Shown here piece after piece: positions 7,463-13,900 of a stretch of DNA of 14,372 bases. A program made the position numbers and the translations under genes. The stretch is taken from NCBI GenBank assembly GCA_005888465.1, contig VAYJ01000103.1, forward strand, positions 1 to 14,372, given 5' to 3'. Positions within the stretch are counted from its first letter, which is position 1. The number at the start of each line of letters is the position of its first letter. The stretch comes from Actinomycetota bacterium. GTDB taxonomy: Bacteria > Actinomycetota > UBA4738. The notes beneath the pieces were generated by a model, which did no database searches, was not told the DNA's origin, and saw only the letters and a list, made by a program, of their open reading frames with translations.

Positions 7463-7485
7463 GGGCCGGGGCGGCGCCTCGGCCC
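7463..7485. terminator. Bidirectional hairpin terminator between convergent genes
   Basis: GGGCCGGGGC (7463-7472) pairs with GCCTCGGCCC (7476-7485) over ten positions (nine Watson-Crick, one G-T, which is G-U when the plus strand is transcribed) around a 3-base loop. It lies in the 54-base gap between the stop codons of two convergent genes, so it could stop transcription from both sides. There is no T-tract, which is common for hairpin terminators in high-GC bacteria. Confidence 0.65.
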
Positions 7486-7495
7486 GAGCATGGCG

Positions 7496-7846
7496 CTACT
7501 TGACGTATACGGTCCCGCCTCGCACCGTCACCTCGCCGCGCCCGAGCGGCAGCACCCGGGTCAGGGCGATGGTGGCGGCGTCCAAACCGGGGATCTTGGC
7601 GAAGATGCCCTGCGGGCCGCGGACCATCCTTCCCGTCTTGACGTCGTACTTGGACCCGTGCCAAGGACAGACAAGGCAACCGTCCTTGTCGACGCGGCCG
7701 TTGGCGAGATCGGCGTACAGGTGCCGGCACCGCCGCGTGACGGCGAACAGCTCCCCGTTTGCGTTTCCCACCGCGTAACGGCCGGCTCCGATGACCGTGC
7801 CCGGGGTGAGCTCTGACATCGGCGCCACTTCCATCTCTTGTGCCAT
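7496..7846 (-). CDS. Rieske-type [2Fe-2S] ferredoxin
   Basis: A 116-residue soluble protein made of one Rieske domain. The cluster ligands are visible as C40-x-H42 (RRCRHLYADLANG) and C60-x2-H63 (CLVCPWHGSKYD), followed by the usual conserved SKYDVKTGRM. Such stand-alone Rieske ferredoxins pass electrons to oxygenases or other redox enzymes (family knowledge). No oxygenase alpha subunit or reductase lies next to it, so the partner is unknown; the minus-strand monooxygenase unit more than 500 bases upstream is only a loose candidate. The ATG at 7846 was chosen because AAAGGA precedes it at a good distance. The frame runs on upstream to 7906, but that extension is unlike a Rieske N-terminus. 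A 7-bp hairpin (7895-7912) lies about 50 bases before the start. Confidence 0.93.
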   Translation of the reverse strand: MAQEMEVAPMSELTPGTVIGAGRYAVGNANGELFAVTRRCRHLYADLANGRVDKDGCLVCPWHGSKYDVKTGRMVRGPQGIFAKIPGLDAATIALTRVLPLGRGEVTVRGGTVYVK

Positions 7847-7894
7847 GGGAGTTCCTTTCTCGTGCCTGCGCGGACGACCTATGTTCCTGAGCTC

Positions 7895-7912
7895 CGAGGA
7901 GCCCACTCCTCG
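7895..7912 (-). other. Short perfect hairpin upstream of the Rieske gene
   Basis: CGAGGAG (7895-7901) and CTCCTCG (7906-7912) form a perfect 7-bp stem with a 4-base loop, 48 bases before the Rieske start on the minus strand. It could be a leader hairpin or chance in GC-rich DNA. The rest of 7847-8069 holds no gene that I can see on either strand. Confidence 0.3.
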
Positions 7913-8069
7913 CGATGGTTCGAGGGATCGGTGCGCTCAGAAGCTGAACAGCGGCGCCGTGACCGTGAACCGAAGGGCCGGCCGAGCGCAACAAACGTCC
8001 CGAAGGTCATGGCGCAGGCTGCCCTCTACGGCCCCCGCCGGGGCCGCGTCGACAGGCGGCTGACCCCCG

Positions 8070-8092
8070 GGAGCGGTTCACGCAGCCGCTCC
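8070..8092 (-). terminator. Candidate terminator after the small basic gene
   Basis: GGAGCGG (8070-8076) and CCGCTCC (8086-8092) form a perfect 7-bp stem with a 9-base loop. On the minus strand it begins 16 bases after the stop of the 42-residue gene. No T-tract follows. Confidence 0.45.
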
Positions 8093-8108
8093 GAAGGAAT
8101 CGGCCGAG

Positions 8109-8237
8109 CTACCGCTTCCCCTTGCTGCTGCCCTTGCCCGACGCGCCGCCGCCACCCCTGCCGCCGGACTCCTTCTTTTCCTTCGACCGTCGCTGGTCGA
8201 GCTTCTTGCGGCCGCTGTCGTGCTTCTGCTTCGCCAC
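8109..8237 (-). CDS. Tiny basic Lys/Gly/Ser-rich protein (42 aa), unknown function
   Basis: GTG at 8237 to TAG at 8109 gives 42 residues, beginning MAKQKHDSGRKKLDQRR and ending GKGSSKGKR. I count 10 Lys, 5 Arg, 10 Gly and 6 Ser against 4 acidic residues. The N-terminal half is charged and probably helical; the C-terminal half is a flexible GGRGGGG / GKGSSKGK tail. Evidence for coding: all ten Lys codons are AAG and only 3 of 42 codons end in A or T, a third-position bias like its neighbours. Chance ORFs in such DNA are usually rich in Arg, Ala and Pro instead. A hairpin follows the stop. The start is weakly supported, by AGGGG a few bases upstream. Composition suggests nucleic-acid or ribosome binding, which is inference; no family is recognised. 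Confidence 0.6.
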   Translation of the reverse strand: MAKQKHDSGRKKLDQRRSKEKKESGGRGGGGASGKGSSKGKR

Positions 8238-8244
8238 GGGACCC

Positions 8245-8260
8245 CTGTCTGCGGAGACAG
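8245..8260 (-). other. Perfect hairpin just upstream of the small basic gene
   Basis: CTGTCT (8245-8250), loop GCGG, AGACAG (8255-8260). On the minus strand it ends seven bases before GTG 8237, so it could shape ribosome access or end transcription from the hydrolase gene. The rest of 8261-8373 shows no gene on either strand. Confidence 0.35.
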
Positions 8261-8373
8261 AACCCTAGCACTCGGGAGTCTCCATGGACGCTGCTCCGGG
8301 GACCTTGGCGGCTGCCGACGAGCTGGGCACCACACTGGCCGGCGTGTCAGCCAATGGTGGTTCTTCCACGGAC

Positions 8374-8394
8374 TCGTCGATCAGGTCTCGACGA
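8374..8394 (-). terminator. Hairpin overlapping the hydrolase stop codon
   Basis: TCGTCGA (8374-8380) and TCGACGA (8388-8394) form a perfect 7-bp stem with a 7-base loop that contains the TGA stop of the dienelactone hydrolase gene. It is a plausible end of the two-gene unit, but has no T-tract. Confidence 0.35.
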
Positions 8395-9115
8395 AGGCTA
8401 GGATCCTTCGCCACGCATCGGCGCAGGCGTCGGCGTACTGCTCGTACGCTCGGTCGAAGAACGAGTGGGGAGCCCCCTCGTACGTCACCAGCTCGTTTCT
8501 CACGCCCGCCTCGTCCAGGGCTTGTTGGAAGCCATCCACATGCTCCTTCGTGATTCCCCGGTCGGCGCCGCCGAATAGCCCCAGGACCGGGCATTCGTAT
8601 CCGTTGGCCAGGCGGGTCGGGGCGTCGACGCGGCCGTAGAAGCCGATCACCCCTGAGAGGCCGTGCTTCCGGGCCGCCTGGTTGAACGAGTTTCGCCCGC
8701 CGAAGCAAAACCCGACCGTGTAGATCCGGTCTGCGCGTTGGCGCAGGTAGGTGACGGCAGCTGCCGCGTCCATCGCGATCGTGTCCGGGGTCGTCTGGCG
8801 GACGTGGGGCATGTACTCGAAGTCCTCGCCCCTCTCGGGGCCCTGGCCGACGCCGGCGGTCCGACCGAAGTAGTCGATGGCCGTCGCGTGGACCCCAGTC
8901 TGTGCGAAGCGCCGGGCCAGCTCCTGGTAGAAGGGGTGCAGCCCGCGGACGTCCGGGAGGATCACGATCCCCGGGCCGCCTGTTGGGCTGGTCTGCGCGG
9001 AGTAGGCGGCGAACTGGTTGCCGTCCTCGGCGGTGAGGACGTGCTCCTCGCCAAGCGGGACGGCGCCTCCCATGACCGGCGGGATCGGCGGTCGGGCGGT
9101 GGCGTCGTAGCACAT
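8381..9115 (-). CDS. Dienelactone hydrolase family alpha/beta hydrolase
   Basis: A 244-residue cytoplasmic hydrolase. The family triad is visible: nucleophile C137 in VGFCFGG, D185 in FGGADRGI, and H217 in GAPHSFFDR. The oxyanion-side strand is IVILPDVRGLHPFYQELARRF and length is normal for the family. Classical members open dienelactones in chlorocatechol degradation, but many relatives act on other esters or lactones, so the substrate cannot be named. The ATG at 9115 starts two bases after the stop of the upstream luciferase-like gene, so the two are almost certainly co-transcribed. That suggests a pathway in which an oxidation is followed by ester or lactone hydrolysis (inference). Confidence 0.93.
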   Translation of the reverse strand: MCYDATARPPIPPVMGGAVPLGEEHVLTAEDGNQFAAYSAQTSPTGGPGIVILPDVRGLHPFYQELARRFAQTGVHATAIDYFGRTAGVGQGPERGEDFEYMPHVRQTTPDTIAMDAAAAVTYLRQRADRIYTVGFCFGGRNSFNQAARKHGLSGVIGFYGRVDAPTRLANGYECPVLGLFGGADRGITKEHVDGFQQALDEAGVRNELVTYEGAPHSFFDRAYEQYADACADAWRRILAFVET

Positions 9116-9117
9116 GG

Positions 9118-10020
9118 CTATCGCTCCTTGGCGAGCTCGGGGGCGACCTCGTTCGCGAAGCGCTCGAGGGTATCGAACGTCGACGCTCCGATCATGAAGT
9201 GGTCGACCCCCTCATCGACCATGGGTGCGAGCTGCTCGATCGCGGCCTCGGCCGTCGGGCCGACCCGGTAGCTGGTCAGGTACGCCACCGGGCGGGAGGC
9301 GTCGAATTGGGTGGGGTCGTCGGGAGGGTCCAGGTCGACCGAGGCGGTCAGGCGGATCTCCTTCGGGTCGCGGCCTATGGCTCGGCAGTGCTCCTTGAGC
9401 TTCTCGAGGGGCGGTCCGTACGCCTGCATGGGCGCGTCCCAGTTCCACGCGTCCGCGTATGTGGCCGCAATCTTGAGCGCCTTCGTACCGTTCGTCCCGA
9501 CGAGCAGCTCGATCGGCGGGTCCGGCGTCGGGATGCAGTAGGCGTCGGTGACCTCGTAGTGACGGCCCTGGAACGAGAACGGTCCGCCCTGCCACATCCC
9601 CTTGAGGATCTGGATCGCCTCCTCGAGCTGTTCGACCCGCGTCCGCGGTGACGGGAAGCCGTACCCGTACGCGCGGTGCTCCTCCTCGTGCCACCCGGCG
9701 CCGATCCCGAGGATCACGCGGCCGCCCGAGAGGTAGTGGGCCGTGGCGGCCGCCTTCGCGAGGAGCGCCGGGTTGCGGTATCCCTGCCCGATGACCAAGG
9801 TGCCGACGGTGTGGCTGGGGAACGAGGCGGCGAGGTAGCTGATCCGGCTGATCGCCTCGTAGCGGGCATCCCCGCCCTGCTGGAGGTGGTCGCTCACCCA
9901 GATCGTGGTGAAGGGGTCGCCGCCGAGGTCGGTGGCGCGCTTCCACGCGTCCATGAAGGTTCGGCCGGATGCATAGTCGGCGTCACCGGGGAGCCCGTCG
10001 AAGCCGAAGGTCACGGTCAC
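9118..10020 (-). CDS. Luciferase-like (LLM class, probably F420-dependent) oxidoreductase
   Basis: A 300-residue TIM-barrel oxidoreductase of the bacterial luciferase-like family. Characteristic segments are TTIWVSDHLQQGG near residue 40, the central LSGGRVILGIGAGWHEEEHRAYG, RVEQLEEAIQILKGMWQGGPFSFQGRHYEV, PIELLVGTNGTKALKIAATYADAWN, and a C-terminal DEGVDHFMIG. In actinobacteria such proteins commonly use coenzyme F420 (family knowledge); FMN use cannot be excluded from sequence. The GTG at 10020 is chosen; a second in-frame GTG lies at 10014. No Shine-Dalgarno precedes it, but TATCCT ends seven bases upstream, fitting a leaderless mRNA. It is the first gene of a two-gene unit with the dienelactone hydrolase. 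The substrate is unknown. Confidence 0.92.
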   Translation of the reverse strand: MTVTFGFDGLPGDADYASGRTFMDAWKRATDLGGDPFTTIWVSDHLQQGGDARYEAISRISYLAASFPSHTVGTLVIGQGYRNPALLAKAAATAHYLSGGRVILGIGAGWHEEEHRAYGYGFPSPRTRVEQLEEAIQILKGMWQGGPFSFQGRHYEVTDAYCIPTPDPPIELLVGTNGTKALKIAATYADAWNWDAPMQAYGPPLEKLKEHCRAIGRDPKEIRLTASVDLDPPDDPTQFDASRPVAYLTSYRVGPTAEAAIEQLAPMVDEGVDHFMIGASTFDTLERFANEVAPELAKER

Positions 10021-10027
10021 ACGCGGG

Positions 10028-10033
10028 AGGATA
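10028..10033 (-). promoter_or_regulatory. Candidate -10 for a leaderless LLM-hydrolase transcript
   Basis: On the minus strand TATCCT is followed by seven bases and then GTG 10020. That is the spacing expected when transcription starts at the start codon. No convincing -35 was found. Confidence 0.35.
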
Positions 10034-10092
10034 TGCGAGCCGTGTCGGAGGCGCGTTCTACCCTTCGGATATCCTTAGGCTCGCTTCGTTCT

Positions 10093-10222
10093 CCCGGGGA
10101 GGTCCTGGTCTCGCGCATGGTAGGACCTGGTCGCCGGCTCGGGCCTGGTCTTCACCGACCGGGGCACGCACCGGCTGAAGGGCGTCCCCGAGGACTGGCA
10201 GGTCTTCGCGCTCGTTGGCTGA
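10093..10222 (+). pseudogene. Frameshifted C-terminal relic of a class III cyclase
   Basis: Bases 10093-10122 read PGEVLVSRMV. After a single extra base the next frame, 10124-10222, reads DLVAGSGLVFTDRGTHRLKG and continues VPEDWQVFALVG to a TGA stop. Together these match the end of a class III cyclase domain, and run parallel to residues 18-58 of the propeller cyclase at the left edge (PGEVLVSSTVRDL, LKGVPAQWHLF). The join lacks two bases: one base stands where an Arg codon is expected. Nothing upstream of PGEV looks like cyclase, so the 5' part is gone. The sequence is not a recent copy of the left-edge gene: its codons differ widely. It ends 12 bases before the toxin-antitoxin operator, and CTACCCTTCG at 10058-10067 may be a leftover promoter. 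Confidence 0.75.
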
Positions 10223-10234
10223 GCCCCGCCCGAG

Positions 10235-10267
10235 CTGATGACATCATGTCGTCAGATTCTTTATCAT
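10235..10267 (+). promoter_or_regulatory. Toxin-antitoxin promoter with palindromic operator
   Basis: A 21-base palindrome at 10235-10255 is centred on C10245; only one symmetric pair (T10239/G10251) does not match. Its core is GACATCATGTC. The -35-like ATGACA (10238-10243) lies inside it. After 18 bases comes TATCAT (10262-10267), a 5-of-6 match to TATAAT, and six bases later the ATG of the antitoxin gene. This predicts a leaderless mRNA. RHH antitoxins typically bind such dyads to repress their own operon (family knowledge); binding here would cover the -35. Confidence 0.75.
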
Positions 10268-10273
10268 GCGTAC

Positions 10274-10510
10274 ATGATTCGGACGCAGATCCAGCTCACC
10301 GAGGAGCAGGCTCGCGAGCTGAAGCGGCGGGCCGCCGAGCGGGGTGTCTCCGTCGCGTCGCTCATCCGCGCGGCGATCGCGAACGAGCTGACCCTCGACG
10401 ACACACCCGCCAGGTGGGAGCGGGCGCTCTCCGCGGTGGGGAGGTTCCGGTCTGGTGAGACCGATGTGAGCGCCGAGCACGATCGGTACCTCCCGGACGC
10501 GTTCTCCTAA
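10274..10510 (+). CDS. vapB: Ribbon-helix-helix antitoxin (VapB-type)
   Basis: A 78-residue protein. The N-terminus IRTQIQLTEEQARELKRRAA forms the beta-strand and first helix of a CopG/RHH fold, followed by RGVSVASLIRAAIANEL as the second helix. Two RHH monomers together bind an operator (family knowledge). The C-terminal tail (about 44-78, with RWERALSAVGRFRSGETD) would wrap the toxin. ATG 10274 was chosen because the RHH fold starts at once and the promoter geometry places transcription start there; an upstream in-frame ATG at 10238 falls inside the operator. The stop TAA directly abuts the GTG of the toxin gene, the usual coupled arrangement. The name vapB rests on pairing with a PIN toxin. 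Confidence 0.88.
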   Translation: MIRTQIQLTEEQARELKRRAAERGVSVASLIRAAIANELTLDDTPARWERALSAVGRFRSGETDVSAEHDRYLPDAFS

Positions 10511-10912
10511 GTGATCACGTTCGTCGACACCTCGGCCCTGTACGCGCTCCTCGACGCCGGGGACGAGAACCACGAGCGGGCATCGGCCTGGTTCTCCGGT
10601 CCGGCCCGGGCCGACGGAGCGACGCTGATGACCCACAACTACGTGGTGGTCGAGACCGCGGCTCTCGTGCATCGCCGGATCGGAGCGGAAGGGGTCCAGG
10701 CGCTCCTCGAGGATCTCATCCCCGTGCTCGACGTCGCCTTCGTCGACGAGCCTCTGCATCGGGCAGCCGCGAGCGCCTTCCTCGCCGGGGCGAGGCGAGG
10801 CCTCTCGCTGGTCGACTGGGCGAGCTTCGAGCTCATGCGCTACCGTGGGATCCTGCTGGCCTTCGCCTTCGACCGCGACTTCGAGAGGGCGGGCTTCTCG
10901 ACCGTTCCCTGA
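10511..10912 (+). CDS. vapC: PIN-domain ribonuclease toxin (VapC family)
   Basis: A 133-residue PIN-domain protein, the usual toxin size. The acidic metal-binding residues are all present: D6 in FVDTSALYALLD, E48 in NYVVVETAAL, D102 in LSLVDWASFELM, and D121 in AFAFDRDFERAGF. VapC toxins are Mg2+-dependent endoribonucleases that cut tRNA or rRNA (family knowledge); the target here is unknown. The GTG start immediately follows the antitoxin stop with no gap and no clear Shine-Dalgarno, so it is probably translated by coupling. The residues look intact, so the toxin is likely active. The pair sits between a decayed cyclase fragment and an intact tandem cyclase gene. Confidence 0.92.
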   Translation: MITFVDTSALYALLDAGDENHERASAWFSGPARADGATLMTHNYVVVETAALVHRRIGAEGVQALLEDLIPVLDVAFVDEPLHRAAASAFLAGARRGLSLVDWASFELMRYRGILLAFAFDRDFERAGFSTVP

Positions 10913-10952
10913 CCCTGTCCACGACGCCCCCGTCGGTACCCGAGACCGCAGC

Positions 10953-10958
10953 TAGAAT
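10953..10958 (+). promoter_or_regulatory. Candidate -10 for a leaderless tandem-cyclase mRNA
   Basis: TAGAAT is a 5-of-6 match to TATAAT and lies seven bases before ATG 10966, with no Shine-Dalgarno between. No clear -35 is visible. The 53-base gap after the toxin gene also holds a weak 5-bp hairpin (10922-10935). Confidence 0.4.
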
Positions 10959-10965
10959 CCCCCGC

Positions 10966-13900
10966 ATGGCCCGCGTGATGGCGACCCCGCGGCGTCGGCC
11001 GCGTCCCAAAGACCGATCGGCTGAGCTGCTCAAGCCCTTCGTTCCCCGCCTGCTGATCGACTGGCTGCGCGAGAGCCCACTCGAGCCCTTCAAGGAGGTC
11101 GAGGGGTCGCTGGCGTTCGTGGACATCTCCGGGTTCACCACGCTCACGGAGCGGCTCGCGGTCAAGGGAAAGGTGGGGGCCGAGGAGCTCGACGACATCC
11201 TCAACGCCGTCTTCGAGGAGCTGCTCTCCGTCGCCTACGAGGACGGGGCCGGTCTGATCAAGTGGGGCGGGGACGCCGTCCTGCTCCTCTTCGACGGGGA
11301 CGACCACGCCGCGCGGGCGTGCCAGGCGGCGATGGGCATGCAGCGAACGATCCGTCGCATCGGTCGGCTGCGGACCTCGGCCGGCGTGGTCCGGCTCCGT
11401 ATGTCGGTCGGGATCCACAGCGGGACCTTCCACTTCTTCCTGGCGGGTGACCTCCACCACGAGCTGGTCATCGCGGGGCCCGGGGCGACCACGACCGCCC
11501 GGATGGAGTCCATCGCCGCGGCGGGCGAGGTCGCGATCAGCCCCGCGACGGCGGCCCTGCTCGAACCCAGCGTGGTCGGCGAGCCCAAGGAAGAGGCGTT
11601 CCTGCTGGCCGGAGCGCCGGACGGCGAGCGTGTGGGGTTCGCTCCAGAGGCCGACGCCACCGGCGTGGACCTCGCCGCGTGCCTGCCGATCGGGATCCGG
11701 GAGTACCTGCTCCAGGGGTCCCCCGAGCCGGAGCACCGGTACATCTCCGTTGCGTTCATCGAGTTCTCCGGGACCGACGCCATCCTCGGGCAGTCCGGAC
11801 CCGGAGCGGTCGCGGACGCGGTCGACGAGTGCATCAGCAACGTCCAGGTTGCCGCCAACCGGCACGGGGTGACGTTCTTCCTCACCGACATCAACGCGAA
11901 CGGGGGCAAGGTCCTTCTGGTGGCGGGCGCTCCCACGAGCGTCGGGAGCGGCGAGGAGCGGATGCTCCGAACCGCGCGGACCGTCATGGATACGCGCGGG
12001 ATCCTGCCTATGCGGATCGGCGTGAACGGCGGGTACGTCTTCGCCGCGGGCTTCGGACCGCCGTACCGCCGCACCTACTCGGTGAAGGGCGACGCCGTGA
12101 ACCTGGCCGCGCGGCTCATGGCGGCGGCAGGGCGCGGGCAGATCCTGGCCACGGACGCGGTGCTCTCACGATCCGGGACGACGTTCGAGACCGAGGCGCT
12201 CGAGCCCTTCCACGTGAAGGGCAAACGGGAGCCGGTCCAGGCCATGAGCGTCGGGGCGATCGCCGGATCGCGGGGCGTGGCGCACGGCGAGACCCCGCTC
12301 GTCGGGCGGGAACGGGAGATGGCCTTCCTGCAGGAGGCTCTTGACGCGGCCCGCGCTCGCCGGGGCATGCTCGTGGAGTTGATCGGCGAGCCGGGGATCG
12401 GGAAGTCGCGGCTCGTGGACGAGCTCCGTGCCCGGGCGACCGGGGTCACCGTGCTCACGGTTCCCTGCCAGGAGTACGAGTCCTCGACGCCGTACTTTCC
12501 GATTCGGCTCCTGCTGCGGGATCTCCTCGGCGTCGCGGACGGAACGGACCCGGCTGAGGTAGCCGGGCAGCTTCTGGCGCGCATCGAGCCGAACGCGCCC
12601 GAGCTCGTGCCGTGGCTTCCCCTGCTGGGCATCCCCATGGACTTCTGGATGGAGCCCACGTCGCAGACCGCGCAGCTGGAGGAGCAGTTCCGGAAGGCTC
12701 GTGTCGAACAGGTGACCGCCGAGTTCCTGTCGTGGGTGCTGCCGAACCCGACGCTGTTCGTGTTCGAGGACGTCCACTGGATGGACGACGCGTCGGCGGA
12801 GCTGCTGCATCGTCTGGCGGCCGCCGCCGAGCGGGCGCCGTGGCTCATCCTGATCACCCGGCGTGAGGCGGATGCGGGGTTCATCGCGTCCGGCCACGCG
12901 ACGGTCTCCTTGCGCCCGGAGCCGCTCAGCGCGACCGACGCTGCCGCTCTGCTGGCGGGCTCCAGCGAGGACGTTTCGCTGTCCCGCAACGAGCTCGCCG
13001 GGTTGGCGAAGCGGGCGGGCGGCAACCCGCTGTTCCTCAAGGAGCTCCTGCTGGCCGCCCGCAGCACGGGGAGCGTGGAGGGGCTTCCGGGCTCGATCGA
13101 GGGCTTGGTGGCGGCGCAGATCGACCGCCTGGCCCCCGGCGACCGGACGGTCCTTCGGTACGCGTCGGTCCTCGGGATGAGCTTCGAGACGGAGCTCCTT
13201 CGGGAGGTGCTGGAGGGCGAGCGCCTCTCGGGGAGGACCCCGCTCCGGCGGCTGGCGAACTTCCTTCGAAGAGAGGGTCCGCGGCAGCTGCAGTTCCAGC
13301 ACGCGCTGATCCGGGACGCCGCCTACGAAGGGCTTGCGTACCGTCGCCGGCGAAGCCTGCACGGCCGCGTCGGCGAGGCGATCGAGCAGCGGGCGGGCGA
13401 TCGGCCCGAGGACCAGGCGGAGCTCCTGTCGCTGCACTTCTTCCACGCCCAGCGCTACGACAGGGCCTGGCGGTACTCCCGTCTGGCCGGCGACCGTGCC
13501 CGGGACAAGTACGCGAACGTCGAGGCGGCCGACTTCTACCGCCGGGCGCTGGAGGCGGGCCGGCGTGTGCCCGAGGTCCCCGTCGCTGCAGTCGCTCATG
13601 TCACCGAGGCGCTGGGCGACGTGCGGAACCGAGCCGGGATGTTCGAGGAAGCAGCGCGTGCGTACCGGGAGGCCCGGCGGCTGAGGGGCGATCCCACCGC
13701 CAGGGCGAACCTGTTGCTGAAGCAGGCCTGGATCCCGGAGCGCTTGGGGCGGTATCCGCAGGCCCTCGGGCTGGTGAGCCGCGCGACCCGCGTGCTCGAG
13801 GGCGTCCCCGGCGATGCCGCGGCCTCGCTCCGGGCGCAGCTTTCGGTGTGGTACGCCGCGGTTCGCCAGCAGCAGGGTCGTCACGAGGAGGCGATCACCT

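Noticed and set aside
8265..9113. A minus-strand frame longer than the dienelactone hydrolase and overlapping it.
   Set aside because: It is in another frame of the same strand, Arg/Pro-rich, and lacks the Cys-Asp-His motifs seen in the accepted frame.
9676..10458. A 260-codon plus-strand frame spanning the relic and the antitoxin region.
   Set aside because: Most of it is antisense to the luciferase-like gene or out of frame with the RHH gene. Only PGEVLVSRMV within it is meaningful, as part of the relic.
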